This document shows positions 33,521-41,444 of a stretch of 64,000 nucleotides of DNA, piece by piece. Within the stretch, counting starts at the first letter, position 1, and each line of letters begins with the position of its first letter. Source of the DNA: G963674955 sp963674955 (GTDB lineage: Bacteria; Desulfobacterota; Desulfovibrionia; Desulfovibrionales; Desulfovibrionaceae); the NCBI GenBank assembly GCA_963674955.2, contig CAXXKR010000004.1, positions 930,001-994,000 on the forward strand, read 5' to 3'. Below the pieces are notes generated by a model. The model was not told where the DNA came from and did no database searches. It saw only the letters and a list, made by a program, of their open reading frames with translations. Made by a program: the position numbers and the translations under genes.

Positions 33521-35683
33521 ATGCCTAACAAGATATTGTTGAAAGCCTTCACGGCTGTATTCCTTGTCGTCTTCGGCCTGTGCGGAGCGGCTTGGTCCGC
33601 TCCCGTCCCTGCCGACAATCCAAAGCCAGTTGAAAAAAACCGCAAGGACAAAAACCCCAAACCAGATGGATGGATCGCGCTTGACCAACAAAAGGCCATT
33701 GAAAACGCACACCAAAAATACCCTTATGTGTCCGAAGTCCTCATTGAAGACCTGCCCATACGCCAACAGCGTCTGCGTTCTTTGGGCATAGGCTTCAAGG
33801 ACATCAAGAACAGCTACATTCTCCTTGATAGTCCTTACGTCAACACATACGAGAACAAATACGGCCCTGTGCGCTTCATGCACGCCAAGCACGCCGCGTC
33901 GCTGAACGGCGATTGCGCCGCCTGTCACCATTACAGGCCTGCGGACAAAAAGGCCGAGGAAACAGTTGCCTGCCGGACATGCCACCAGGACGCCTTCACC
34001 CAAAAAGACCAGGAACGGATCGGCCTCAAGGCCGCCTATCACATGCAGTGCATGGACTGCCACGAATCCATGAAACAGGGTCCGGTAAGCTGCGAGGGGT
34101 GTCACGCCAACAGCAGTACCGACCACAAGGAGCTGGTAATACTTCCGGACAACCCTAAACCTTCGGAGGTCACGGCTGAATGTCTGCGCTGCCACCAGAA
34201 AGTCGGCAAGGACATGCTGGACACAGCCCACTGGCTATGGAGAGGTCCATCGCCCTACACCGCCGAGCACCGGAAAAGTGTCATGGCGGGCAAGGGGACC
34301 ACGACCATCAACAACTTCTGAATATCCCCCATCAGCAACGAGGCTCGTTGCACATCATGCCATGCGGGATACGGTTGGAAGGACGCTTCCTTTGACTTCA
34401 AAAACAGCAATAATATTGACTGCCTTGTGTGTCACGACACCACGGGCAGCTATAAAAAGGCTCCGCCCAAGGCCGGAATGCCAGCCCCAGAGGTGGATTT
34501 GGCCTTTGTGGCGCAAAACGTCGGCCCCACCAGCCGCAGGACATGCGGTGACTGCCATTTCAGCGGAGGCGGCGGGGACGCCGTGAAACACGCGGACATG
34601 AGCGCGGAGTTGTTCTGGCCAAGCAGGAATTGCGACGTGCACATGGGCGGCTACGACTTCAGCTGCGTTGAATGCCACAAAACCAGAAACCACAAGATAT
34701 CGGGACGCAGCACATCCGCTCCGGTGGCGGAGGGCGACCGCGCCTGCGAAGACTGCCACACCTCGACGCCCCACTACGGCGACACCCTGCTCGACAAACA
34801 CCTCGACAAGCACTGCGCAACAGTAGCCTGCAACACCTGCCACTCGCCCATATATTCAAAATGCGCAGCCACGAAGACCTGGTGGGACTGGTCAACGGCA
34901 GGCGACAAAAAACGCGAGGTTTTGAAGGACAAGTACGGCAAGCCTCTTTACAGCTGGAACAAAGGATCATTCCAATGGAAGGAGTCGGCCAAGCCGGAGT
35001 ATGCCTGGTACAACGGATTCACCAAAAGGCTTTCGCTGGGTGACAGAATAAACCCCGAGGCAAAAGGCTTCAGGCAAGGCGAGACACTGAGTTATGAGCA
35101 AAAACGCCAACTCGTGATCACGAACCTTACCGAACCCGTAGGTTCCATAGGAGATCCCAATTCCAAGATCACGCCCTTCAAGGTGATGTCGGGAATTCAG
35201 CCGGTCGATGCAAAGCACCGATACTTTCTTATCCCCCACCTCTTTCCATACGACAAGGAGGACAAGACGGCCTTTTGGGCGGGAGCCGACTGGCAGACCG
35301 CATTCAAGGAAGGCATGGAAAAGGCCAAACTGCCATACAGCGGTGAATTCATCTGGGTCGCCACGGACATGTACTGGAGGATCGAGCATGAAGTCATGCC
35401 CAAGGAAAACGCCTTGTCGTGCGTTCACTGCCATCCAAGTCTCAAGGAAGAAAAAACCTGCAACCGCTGCCATCAGGACGACCGCAACATAAAATACAAA
35501 GAATTGGTGGAAAGCGGCATGGACTTCAAAAAATTGAAAGCCAACGGACGAGATGTAGGCAGCCTTATAGGCACGACAGACTACATAAACTTCAAAAAGC
35601 TGGGATACAAAGGCGATCCGATCATCCATGGAGGACGTTTCAAGAAGCTTCCACTGGGCTATCGTCAGACCGACGGACAATAG
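33521..35683 (+). CDS. 13-haem cytochrome c related to octahaem tetrathionate reductase, predicted selenoprotein (Sec267)
   Basis: The 720-residue frame has a signal peptide (residues 1-26) and thirteen CxxCH sites. Five (132, 151, 177, 191, 221) lie before an in-frame TGA at 34319-34321 and eight (277, 301, 342, 382, 409, 437, 634, 647) after it. The first four, with a preceding HAKH, look like a cytochrome c3-type domain. The later part resembles the OTR family. TGA falls in NNF-U-ISPISNEARCTSCHAGYGW, where OTR relatives, as I recall, have an active-site N-x-x-Cys. A SECIS-like hairpin follows, and both halves are in one frame. If TGA were a stop, the second half would lack a signal peptide. 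GGAGG precedes the ATG. Substrate unknown. Confidence 0.87.
34319..34351 (+). promoter_or_regulatory. SECIS-like element of the multihaem cytochrome gene
   Basis: Thirteen bases after the TGA a perfect 7-bp stem GCAACGA/TCGTTGC (34335-34351) closes the loop GGC. The same three-base loop occurs in the fdhA element. UGA-to-loop distance is 20 nt, within the usual bacterial range. Confidence 0.72.
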
Positions 35684-35702
35684 GCCCGGCAATCCTCAAA
35701 CC

Positions 35703-35747
35703 ACAACCGCCCTGAATAAATCAAATAGTTCAGGGCGGTTGTCTCTT
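35703..35747 (+). terminator. Rho-independent terminator of the cytochrome operon
   Basis: A perfect 14-bp stem ACAACCGCCCTGAA/TTCAGGGCGGTTGT with a 12-nt loop is followed by CTCTTT, 20 bp past the stop codon. Confidence 0.85.
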
Positions 35748-35825
35748 TAGTTGTCCTTAATTCAAGACTGCGGTCAAATGAACCCATATATGTCGTCATG
35801 CAAATATTAGTTTGCAATTTTAACC

Positions 35826-35918
35826 TGTTGCCGATAACAATTCCATACAGTTTGTAGGAGTATTAAACCGGGGCGACAATCTGATCACGCAACCGACTGA
35901 AGGCGTGACCCAAAAAGG
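35826..35918. promoter_or_regulatory. Putative TunR control element upstream of tunR
   Basis: Second copy of the ~93-bp element found before modA. It begins TGTT-GCCGAT-AACA and retains ATCACGC (35884-35890) and GCGTGAC (35903-35909). The copy ends 25 bp before the chosen ATG of tunR, consistent with autoregulation. Confidence 0.68.
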
Positions 35919-35943
35919 CTTGCGGCACAAGAAGACCGAATAC

Positions 35944-36990
35944 ATGAAAACTTCCAATATTCCGCCAAGCGCGATATTCGCGGTTCCTGAAAACGTACGG
36001 CATTTGTCCCCGGACCAGTCCAGAGGCCTGGAGCAAGCCTTCGACTCCTGGCGGGACAGGGCAAGGCGGACCGACAGTCTGCATTCACGCGAAAGGCTGC
36101 GCATGGTCTTCCTTTTGCTGCGCTACACAGGGGCGCGCCTTGGTGAAATATTGTCACTGGACGGAAGCCGCGACTTCGATCAAGGCAAAGGCGTCATCTT
36201 CCTGGGAAAAAACGGAATGCGCCGGAACGTTCCCCTGCCGCCGCGCATCTGCAAGGAACTGGCGCTTTTTCTGGGCTCTCCCGCAGCGACCTCCAAAACG
36301 GATGAAATCTTCAAGATTGATCCGGGATACGTGCGCCGTATTTTCTACGTCCAAGCCGAAAAATGCAAAATCCCCAAGGAATTGGCCGCCCCGCGCTCCC
36401 TGCGCAACACCAGAGCCGTGGAACTGCTCAGGCGAGGCGTCCCCCTGTCCGTGGTCCGCGACTTTCTGGGCCAGTCTTCGGCCGACCTGACCTCGGTCTA
36501 CCAGCAATATTCGGAAGGAGACTCTTCGGCCATTGTCCGCCAACTGGCCCTCAAGGACCTGAACAAGCGCACCAGCGCCAGGAATACCTTTCTGGGCCAC
36601 GTCACCGAGATCGTCAGGGACGGAGTCATGGCGGAAGTCACAATGACCACGGACTCGGGCGAAACCATCTGCGCCGTAATAACGGCTGCAAGCGTTCTGA
36701 ATCTTGGCCTGGAGATTGGTTCGCCGGTCGCCGCAAGCATCAAGGCGCCTCTCGTCAATGTCTACCGGCTGGACACGCAAGCACGGGGAAGCGCAAGAAA
36801 CCGCCTGCCTGCCAAAACCGTGTCCGTGCGCAAGACCGAGGTACTGGCGGAGATTTCGGGCCAAACCGAACACGGCACAGACCTGTGCGCCCTGATTTCC
36901 AGCCAAAGCGCCGATCAAATGGACATCACTCCCGGCGACCAGCTTGAATTCCGCTTCAAGGCCATGTCGGTCGTACTGACCACGCTTTAA
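35944..36990 (+). CDS. tunR: TunR-type tungstate/molybdate-responsive regulator (recombinase fold plus Mop domains)
   Basis: The 348-residue protein has an N-terminal XerC/D-like tyrosine-recombinase domain (FLLLRYTGARLGEILSL; SLRNTRAVELLRRGVPLSVVRDFLGQSS). Two C-terminal Mop/TOBE-like oxyanion-binding repeats follow (NTFLGHVTEIVRDGVMAEVTM; VSVRKTEVLAEISGQTEHG). The recombinase catalytic histidines are replaced (LRN for LRH, LGQ for LGH), so it should bind but not cut DNA. This is the TunR plan known from sulfate reducers, where it controls modABC in response to tungstate. ATG 35944 is used because an upstream GTG (35905) lies inside the control element. Confidence 0.92.
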   Translation: MKTSNIPPSAIFAVPENVRHLSPDQSRGLEQAFDSWRDRARRTDSLHSRERLRMVFLLLRYTGARLGEILSLDGSRDFDQGKGVIFLGKNGMRRNVPLPPRICKELALFLGSPAATSKTDEIFKIDPGYVRRIFYVQAEKCKIPKELAAPRSLRNTRAVELLRRGVPLSVVRDFLGQSSADLTSVYQQYSEGDSSAIVRQLALKDLNKRTSARNTFLGHVTEIVRDGVMAEVTMTTDSGETICAVITAASVLNLGLEIGSPVAASIKAPLVNVYRLDTQARGSARNRLPAKTVSVRKTEVLAEISGQTEHGTDLCALISSQSADQMDITPGDQLEFRFKAMSVVLTTL

Positions 36991-37193
36991 ACCTATTTAC
37001 TGGACCCATAATCCTTCCCGGCCTATCGGCAAAATGCGGCCCACCTCCTTGTTCCATTTCCAACTTTATTCCAGGGCCTATTGCCAAATTTTTCAATTTT
37101 GATAACATACGATTTAAGTTTGTATTTTTTAATCTATTGCCAAATATGGTTTTTTTTATTTTGAACAACACTGCTACCAACGTGACGGCATTG

Positions 37194-39473
37194 ATGCCCC
37201 AAAATAGCCAAAATGCCTACAAGGGCGAAAAAGCCCCTCACATAAGACGCAATATCTTCAAAATCGCTGTTCCTGCCGTCTTGGCCCTCGCACTTTTCGT
37301 CGCGACGATATTCGGTATAATCCTGCCGTCCTGGGAGGAAAGCTTCCTTGATCGAAAACGGGAAATGATCCGTGAGCTTACCATGGCCGCCTGGTCGGTC
37401 ATGGACATGGCCCACCAAAAGGAACTGGCCGGACTTCTGACAAGGGATAAGGCCCAGGCCCAGGCAGTGGAAATAATCAAAGGCATGCGTTTCGGCAGCG
37501 AAGGCAAGGACTATTTCTGGATAAACGACATGCGCCCCTGGATGATCATGCACCCATACCGTCCGGATTTGGACGGTACCGATATAAGCGATTTCAGCGA
37601 TCCCGAAGGGAAAAGGCTCTTTGTCGAATTCGTGAAAACGGTTCGCGAAAACGGTTCGGGCTTTGTCGACTACATGTGGCAGTGGAAGGACGACCCCGAC
37701 ATGATAGTGCCCAAGCTTTCCTTTGTTGTCGGGTTTAAACCCTGGGGATGGATAGTGGGCACGGGCATATACATTGAAGACGTGCGCGCCGAAATGTCCC
37801 GGACAAAAAGCCGCCTGATAAACATATGCCTTCTGATCCTTGGCGCGATCGCCCTTCTCACCCTCTATATCCTAAGAAACGCGATCCTTGATGACCGCAA
37901 ACGGGCCGAACTCATGTCCAGCCTTGCCGACAGGGAAGAACGGCTGAGAATAATGGTGGAGCAATCGCCCCTGTCCATAGAGTTCTACGACCCTTCCGGA
38001 ATTCAGACCCATGCCAACAAGGCTTGGGGGGAATTGTGGGGCACCGACCCGCTGGACGCGGTCGGCCGGTTCAACCTCTTTGAAGAGCCTCAAATCAAGG
38101 AACAGAAACTCTCTGAAGTTTTTGACAGGGCTTTTTCCGGTGAAAACATACTCATCGAGGAATTGCATTTCGATCCGGCCAAAAGCGGCTGGCCGGGGCG
38201 GGCAAGGACCCTCCGCACCAGGGCATATCCGGTAAGAAACGAACGGAATGAAATCCTGAACATCGTGCTGATCCATGAGGACATTACCGAAGCCAAGGAA
38301 GCCGAACGCGAGCTGCGACGCTTGCGCAATTTGCTGTCAAACATCTTCAACTCCATGCCTTCGATACTCATCGGCGTGGATCCGGACCTGAACGTCACCC
38401 AATGGAATCTTGAAGCGGTCAAGGCCACAGGCCTTTCCGAGGAAAAGGCCAAAAATCAGCCGCTGGACAAGGTCTTCCCGCGTCTGGCCAAGCAACTCGA
38501 CAGCATAAAAAGCGCCCTTTCACTGCGGCAGGTGCAACAGGCCAGAAAAATTCCCTATTACCTGGAAAAGGATACGCGTTTCGAGGACGTGACCATCTAC
38601 CCGCTGATAGCCAACGGGATCGAAGGCGCGGTGGTACGCCTGGACGATGTGACTTCACGCGTTCAGGTCGAGGAGATGCTGGTTCAATCTGAAAAAATGG
38701 TTTCGGTTGGGGGGCTCGCCGCAGGCATGGCCCATGAGATCAACAATCCCCTCGGGATAATCATGCAGTCCGCCCAAAGCACGGAACGACGCTTCTCGAC
38801 CAGTCTGGAAAAAAACAGGGAAACAGCCCGCGAGTTGGGGCTTGATCTTGAAAAAATGAATGAATACATGGAGAAGCGCGGAATAATAAACTATCTGAAC
38901 GGCATCAGGGAAGCAGGACAACGGGCCGCACGCATCGTCGCCAGCATGCTCGATTTCACCCGCAAAAGCGAATCCATGATGGCGCCCCACTGCCTGAACG
39001 AAATTCTGGACAAAAGCATCGACCTGGCCGCAAGCGACTATGAGCTCAAGACAAGATACGATTTCGACAGGATATCCATCGTCCGCGAATATGAAGAGAA
39101 TTTGCCCGACTTCTCAATGACTGAAACAGAAATCCAACAGGTCATGCTCACCCTGATCAAAAACGCGGTCCAGGCCATGTCGGAGAGGGACTACAAGGAC
39201 GAAAAACCCACAATAACCATCCGCACGAGGCACGACGAGGGCTTCGCCATAGCAGAGATAGAAGACAATGGCCCCGGCATGGACCAGGCCACGCTCAAAC
39301 GCGTGTTCGAGCCCTTTTTCACCACCAAGCAGGTGGGGGTGGGAACAGGACTGGGGCTTTCGGTTTCCTACTTCATCATCACCAGGAACCATGACGGCGT
39401 ATTCGATGCCGAATCAGCGCCGGGTCGGGGAACGAAATTCACGATCAGGCTGCCCATGAGGGATGCACAATGA
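37194..39473 (+). CDS. Membrane sensor histidine kinase with Cache and PAS domains
   Basis: Kinase of ~759 residues. TM1 (IAVPAVLALALFVATIFGIIL) is followed by a periplasmic single-Cache domain (GKDYFWINDMRPWMIMHPYRPDLDG..VGFKPWGWIVGTGIY) and TM2. Two PAS domains come next, then the H-box MAHEINNPLG and the HATPase motifs (LIKNAVQAM; DNGPGM; GLGLSVSYFI). It overlaps the receiver gene by 4 bp, so the two form a pair. The start is uncertain: ATG 37194, ATG 37146 and TTG 37137 all lack a clear ribosome site, and a repeated sequence abuts 37146. The Cache ligand is unknown; small carboxylates are common. Confidence 0.9.
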   Translation: MPQNSQNAYKGEKAPHIRRNIFKIAVPAVLALALFVATIFGIILPSWEESFLDRKREMIRELTMAAWSVMDMAHQKELAGLLTRDKAQAQAVEIIKGMRFGSEGKDYFWINDMRPWMIMHPYRPDLDGTDISDFSDPEGKRLFVEFVKTVRENGSGFVDYMWQWKDDPDMIVPKLSFVVGFKPWGWIVGTGIYIEDVRAEMSRTKSRLINICLLILGAIALLTLYILRNAILDDRKRAELMSSLADREERLRIMVEQSPLSIEFYDPSGIQTHANKAWGELWGTDPLDAVGRFNLFEEPQIKEQKLSEVFDRAFSGENILIEELHFDPAKSGWPGRARTLRTRAYPVRNERNEILNIVLIHEDITEAKEAERELRRLRNLLSNIFNSMPSILIGVDPDLNVTQWNLEAVKATGLSEEKAKNQPLDKVFPRLAKQLDSIKSALSLRQVQQARKIPYYLEKDTRFEDVTIYPLIANGIEGAVVRLDDVTSRVQVEEMLVQSEKMVSVGGLAAGMAHEINNPLGIIMQSAQSTERRFSTSLEKNRETARELGLDLEKMNEYMEKRGIINYLNGIREAGQRAARIVASMLDFTRKSESMMAPHCLNEILDKSIDLAASDYELKTRYDFDRISIVREYEENLPDFSMTETEIQQVMLTLIKNAVQAMSERDYKDEKPTITIRTRHDEGFAIAEIEDNGPGMDQATLKRVFEPFFTTKQVGVGTGLGLSVSYFIITRNHDGVFDAESAPGRGTKFTIRLPMRDAQ

Positions 39474-39865
39474 ATAATTCCCATGTCCACTCCATCCTGG
39501 TCCTGGACGACGAGGACATGTTGCGCCAGACAGTGTGCGACTACCTCGAAGACGAAGGCTACCACGTGCTTCCGGCTTCATCGGCCGAAGAGGCCCTTGA
39601 ACTGCTCAAAAGCGAACACGTCGATTTATGCATGGTGGACATGCGTCTTCCGGGAATGGATGGAAACGAGTTCATACTCCGGGCCAACAAACTGAACGCC
39701 GACCTGAAATTCATTATCTACACGGGGTCGACGGATTATAAGCTGCCGAAAGAACTGTCCGACATAGGCGTCATCCGGGAACACGTCTTTCAGAAACCCT
39801 TGATCGATCTTTCCATCCTGGCGAAAACCATTTTCAAAATGGGCGGCATCGGCGAATTGGATTAA
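39470..39865 (+). CDS. Single-domain response regulator (CheY-like)
   Basis: The 131-residue receiver has acidic residues in LVLDDEDML, phospho-acceptor Asp in CMVDMRLPGMDG, the Thr switch in IIYTGST and Lys in VFQKPLI. No output domain. It overlaps the upstream kinase gene by 4 bp (ATGA) and is its likely phosphate acceptor, perhaps acting through the receiver-kinase hybrid coded next. Confidence 0.92.
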   Translation: MNNSHVHSILVLDDEDMLRQTVCDYLEDEGYHVLPASSAEEALELLKSEHVDLCMVDMRLPGMDGNEFILRANKLNADLKFIIYTGSTDYKLPKELSDIGVIREHVFQKPLIDLSILAKTIFKMGGIGELD

Positions 39866-40015
39866 TTCCGGCACAAAGAGGCAAGCCCCTGGGCGTGGGG
39901 GGAATCAGTATCACATTTTCTTTAACAATCATTGACTGAATAATTAAGGATGGTGCATAATTAAGCCGTTGTCCTTCCAAAACACGTTCTCTACAACAGC
40001 AAGGAAGAGGCCATT

Positions 40016-41140
40016 TTGACCCAACCCGCTAAAATTCTGGTAATCGACGACGAGCCGATGCTTTGCGAGACCATTGCCGACTACCTTGGAGACAATGGCT
40101 ATCAGACGCTCACCGCCCGAGACGGCGAACAGGGTTTGACGCTATTCAAGGCAGAGAAGCCGGACGCCATACTGGTCGACCTGAACATGCCCAAGATAGA
40201 CGGATTCGGGGTGCTCAAGGAGGTGTCGCATGCCTCGCCAAACACCCCGGTCATCGTGGTTTCCGGCATAGGGATAATCCAGGAAGGCATCAGGGCCGTT
40301 CGCCTTGGCGCATGGGACTTCATAACTAAGCCCATAGACGACCTGGACGTTATAGCCCACTCTTTGAAAAAGGCCCTGGAACGGGCAAGGCTCATCAAGG
40401 AAAACAACAATTACAGAGAACACCTTGAAAATCTGGTCAGCGAAAGGACCAGCGAACTGGAAGAGGAAATAGCAAGGCGAAAAGAAACGGAAGAAAGAAT
40501 CAAAACCTCGCTCAAGGAAAAGGAGGTTCTGCTCAAGGAAATCCACCACAGGGTCAAAAACAATTTACAGGTCATTACCAGCCTCTTGCGCTTGCAGGCC
40601 GGCAAGGTGGACGACGAAAAATCCCAGCAGGCCTTTTCCGAAAGCCAGCACAGAATTTTCTCAATGGCCCTCGTCCACGAGGAGCTTTACAAATCCCCGG
40701 ACCTTTCCAGCATCGACTTCAACTCATATCTGCACAAGCTGGTGCCCCAGATGATACACTCCATGGGCCATGGCAGACAGACGGACTACGACATCAAAAC
40801 GAAAAACGCCTACATCTCGATAGAGGCCGCCATACCCTGCGGCCTGATACTCAACGAACTGATATCCAACGCCATAAAACACGGAAGCCCGGAATCGGAC
40901 AACTGTAGACTGGACATACTGGTGGAAAAGGAGAACGACAAAATAACGGTCAATGTCCGGGACAACGGCAGGGGATTGCCTCCGGGCTTCGACTTCGAGG
41001 AAAACCCCTCTCTGGGAACACAACTCGTGAGCGGTCTGACCAAACAGCTCAAGGGCTCGGTGAACCACTCAAACGAAGAAGGGGCCAACATACGGATCAC
41101 ATTCCAGGACAAACCCCAGGAAAACGGCACATTCCTTTAA
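40016..41140 (+). CDS. Response regulator fused to a HisKA_2-type histidine kinase
   Basis: The 374-residue protein has a receiver domain first (VIDDEPMLCE; ILVDLNMPKIDG; Lys in FITKPID). A coiled coil follows (~125-170, NYREHLENLVSERTSELEEEIARRKETEERI), then a HisKA_2/HATPase module with EIHHRVKNNLQVITSLLRLQ, ILNELISNAIKHG and DNGRGLPPG. Start is TTG 40016 with AAGAGG at the right distance. It has no membrane segment, so it is a cytoplasmic phosphorelay node, probably working with the kinase and receiver just upstream. Confidence 0.9.
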   Translation: MTQPAKILVIDDEPMLCETIADYLGDNGYQTLTARDGEQGLTLFKAEKPDAILVDLNMPKIDGFGVLKEVSHASPNTPVIVVSGIGIIQEGIRAVRLGAWDFITKPIDDLDVIAHSLKKALERARLIKENNNYREHLENLVSERTSELEEEIARRKETEERIKTSLKEKEVLLKEIHHRVKNNLQVITSLLRLQAGKVDDEKSQQAFSESQHRIFSMALVHEELYKSPDLSSIDFNSYLHKLVPQMIHSMGHGRQTDYDIKTKNAYISIEAAIPCGLILNELISNAIKHGSPESDNCRLDILVEKENDKITVNVRDNGRGLPPGFDFEENPSLGTQLVSGLTKQLKGSVNHSNEEGANIRITFQDKPQENGTFL

Positions 41141-41148
41141 AAGACCGC

Positions 41149-41427
41149 CTACTCTTCCATATCCACCAGGCCCTTTTCCGCGCCGTAGCGCACAAGCTCC
41201 TGGAGGACAGCCTCGCCGTCCAGGAACAAATCAAGTATTTCCCGCTTGCCCAATCCGGACATCCGTTCCCTGATGAAAGACTGAATTCCCAAAGCCGCGG
41301 TCATGGGGATAAGCTCCTGGTACTCCTCGTTCTCCACCAGAATGGAATAAACGCCGCCCACCAGGTATTCAAGAAGCTCCTGCTTATCCAAATTCTCCAA
41401 ATCCGCATGTTCGACAGGTTCCGACAT
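41149..41427 (-). CDS. Hypothetical acidic helical protein
   Basis: The 92-residue protein is rich in Glu and Leu and predicted all-helical (DKQELLEYLVGGVYSILVENEEYQEL; KREILDLFLDGEAVLQELV). No domain recognised, no signal peptide, no cysteines. GAGG lies 9 nt before ATG 41427. It follows rel by 17 bp on the same strand, so it is likely cotranscribed. Confidence 0.75.
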   Translation of the reverse strand: MSEPVEHADLENLDKQELLEYLVGGVYSILVENEEYQELIPMTAALGIQSFIRERMSGLGKREILDLFLDGEAVLQELVRYGAEKGLVDMEE

Positions 41428-41444
41428 TTTCAATCGCCTCTGGT

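Noticed and set aside
33521..34321. The first half of the multihaem cytochrome as a complete gene ending at TGA
   Set aside because: The following 453 codons are in the same frame, carry eight more haem sites and have no signal peptide or ribosome site of their own. A SECIS-like hairpin follows the TGA. Read-through with Sec explains all of this better.
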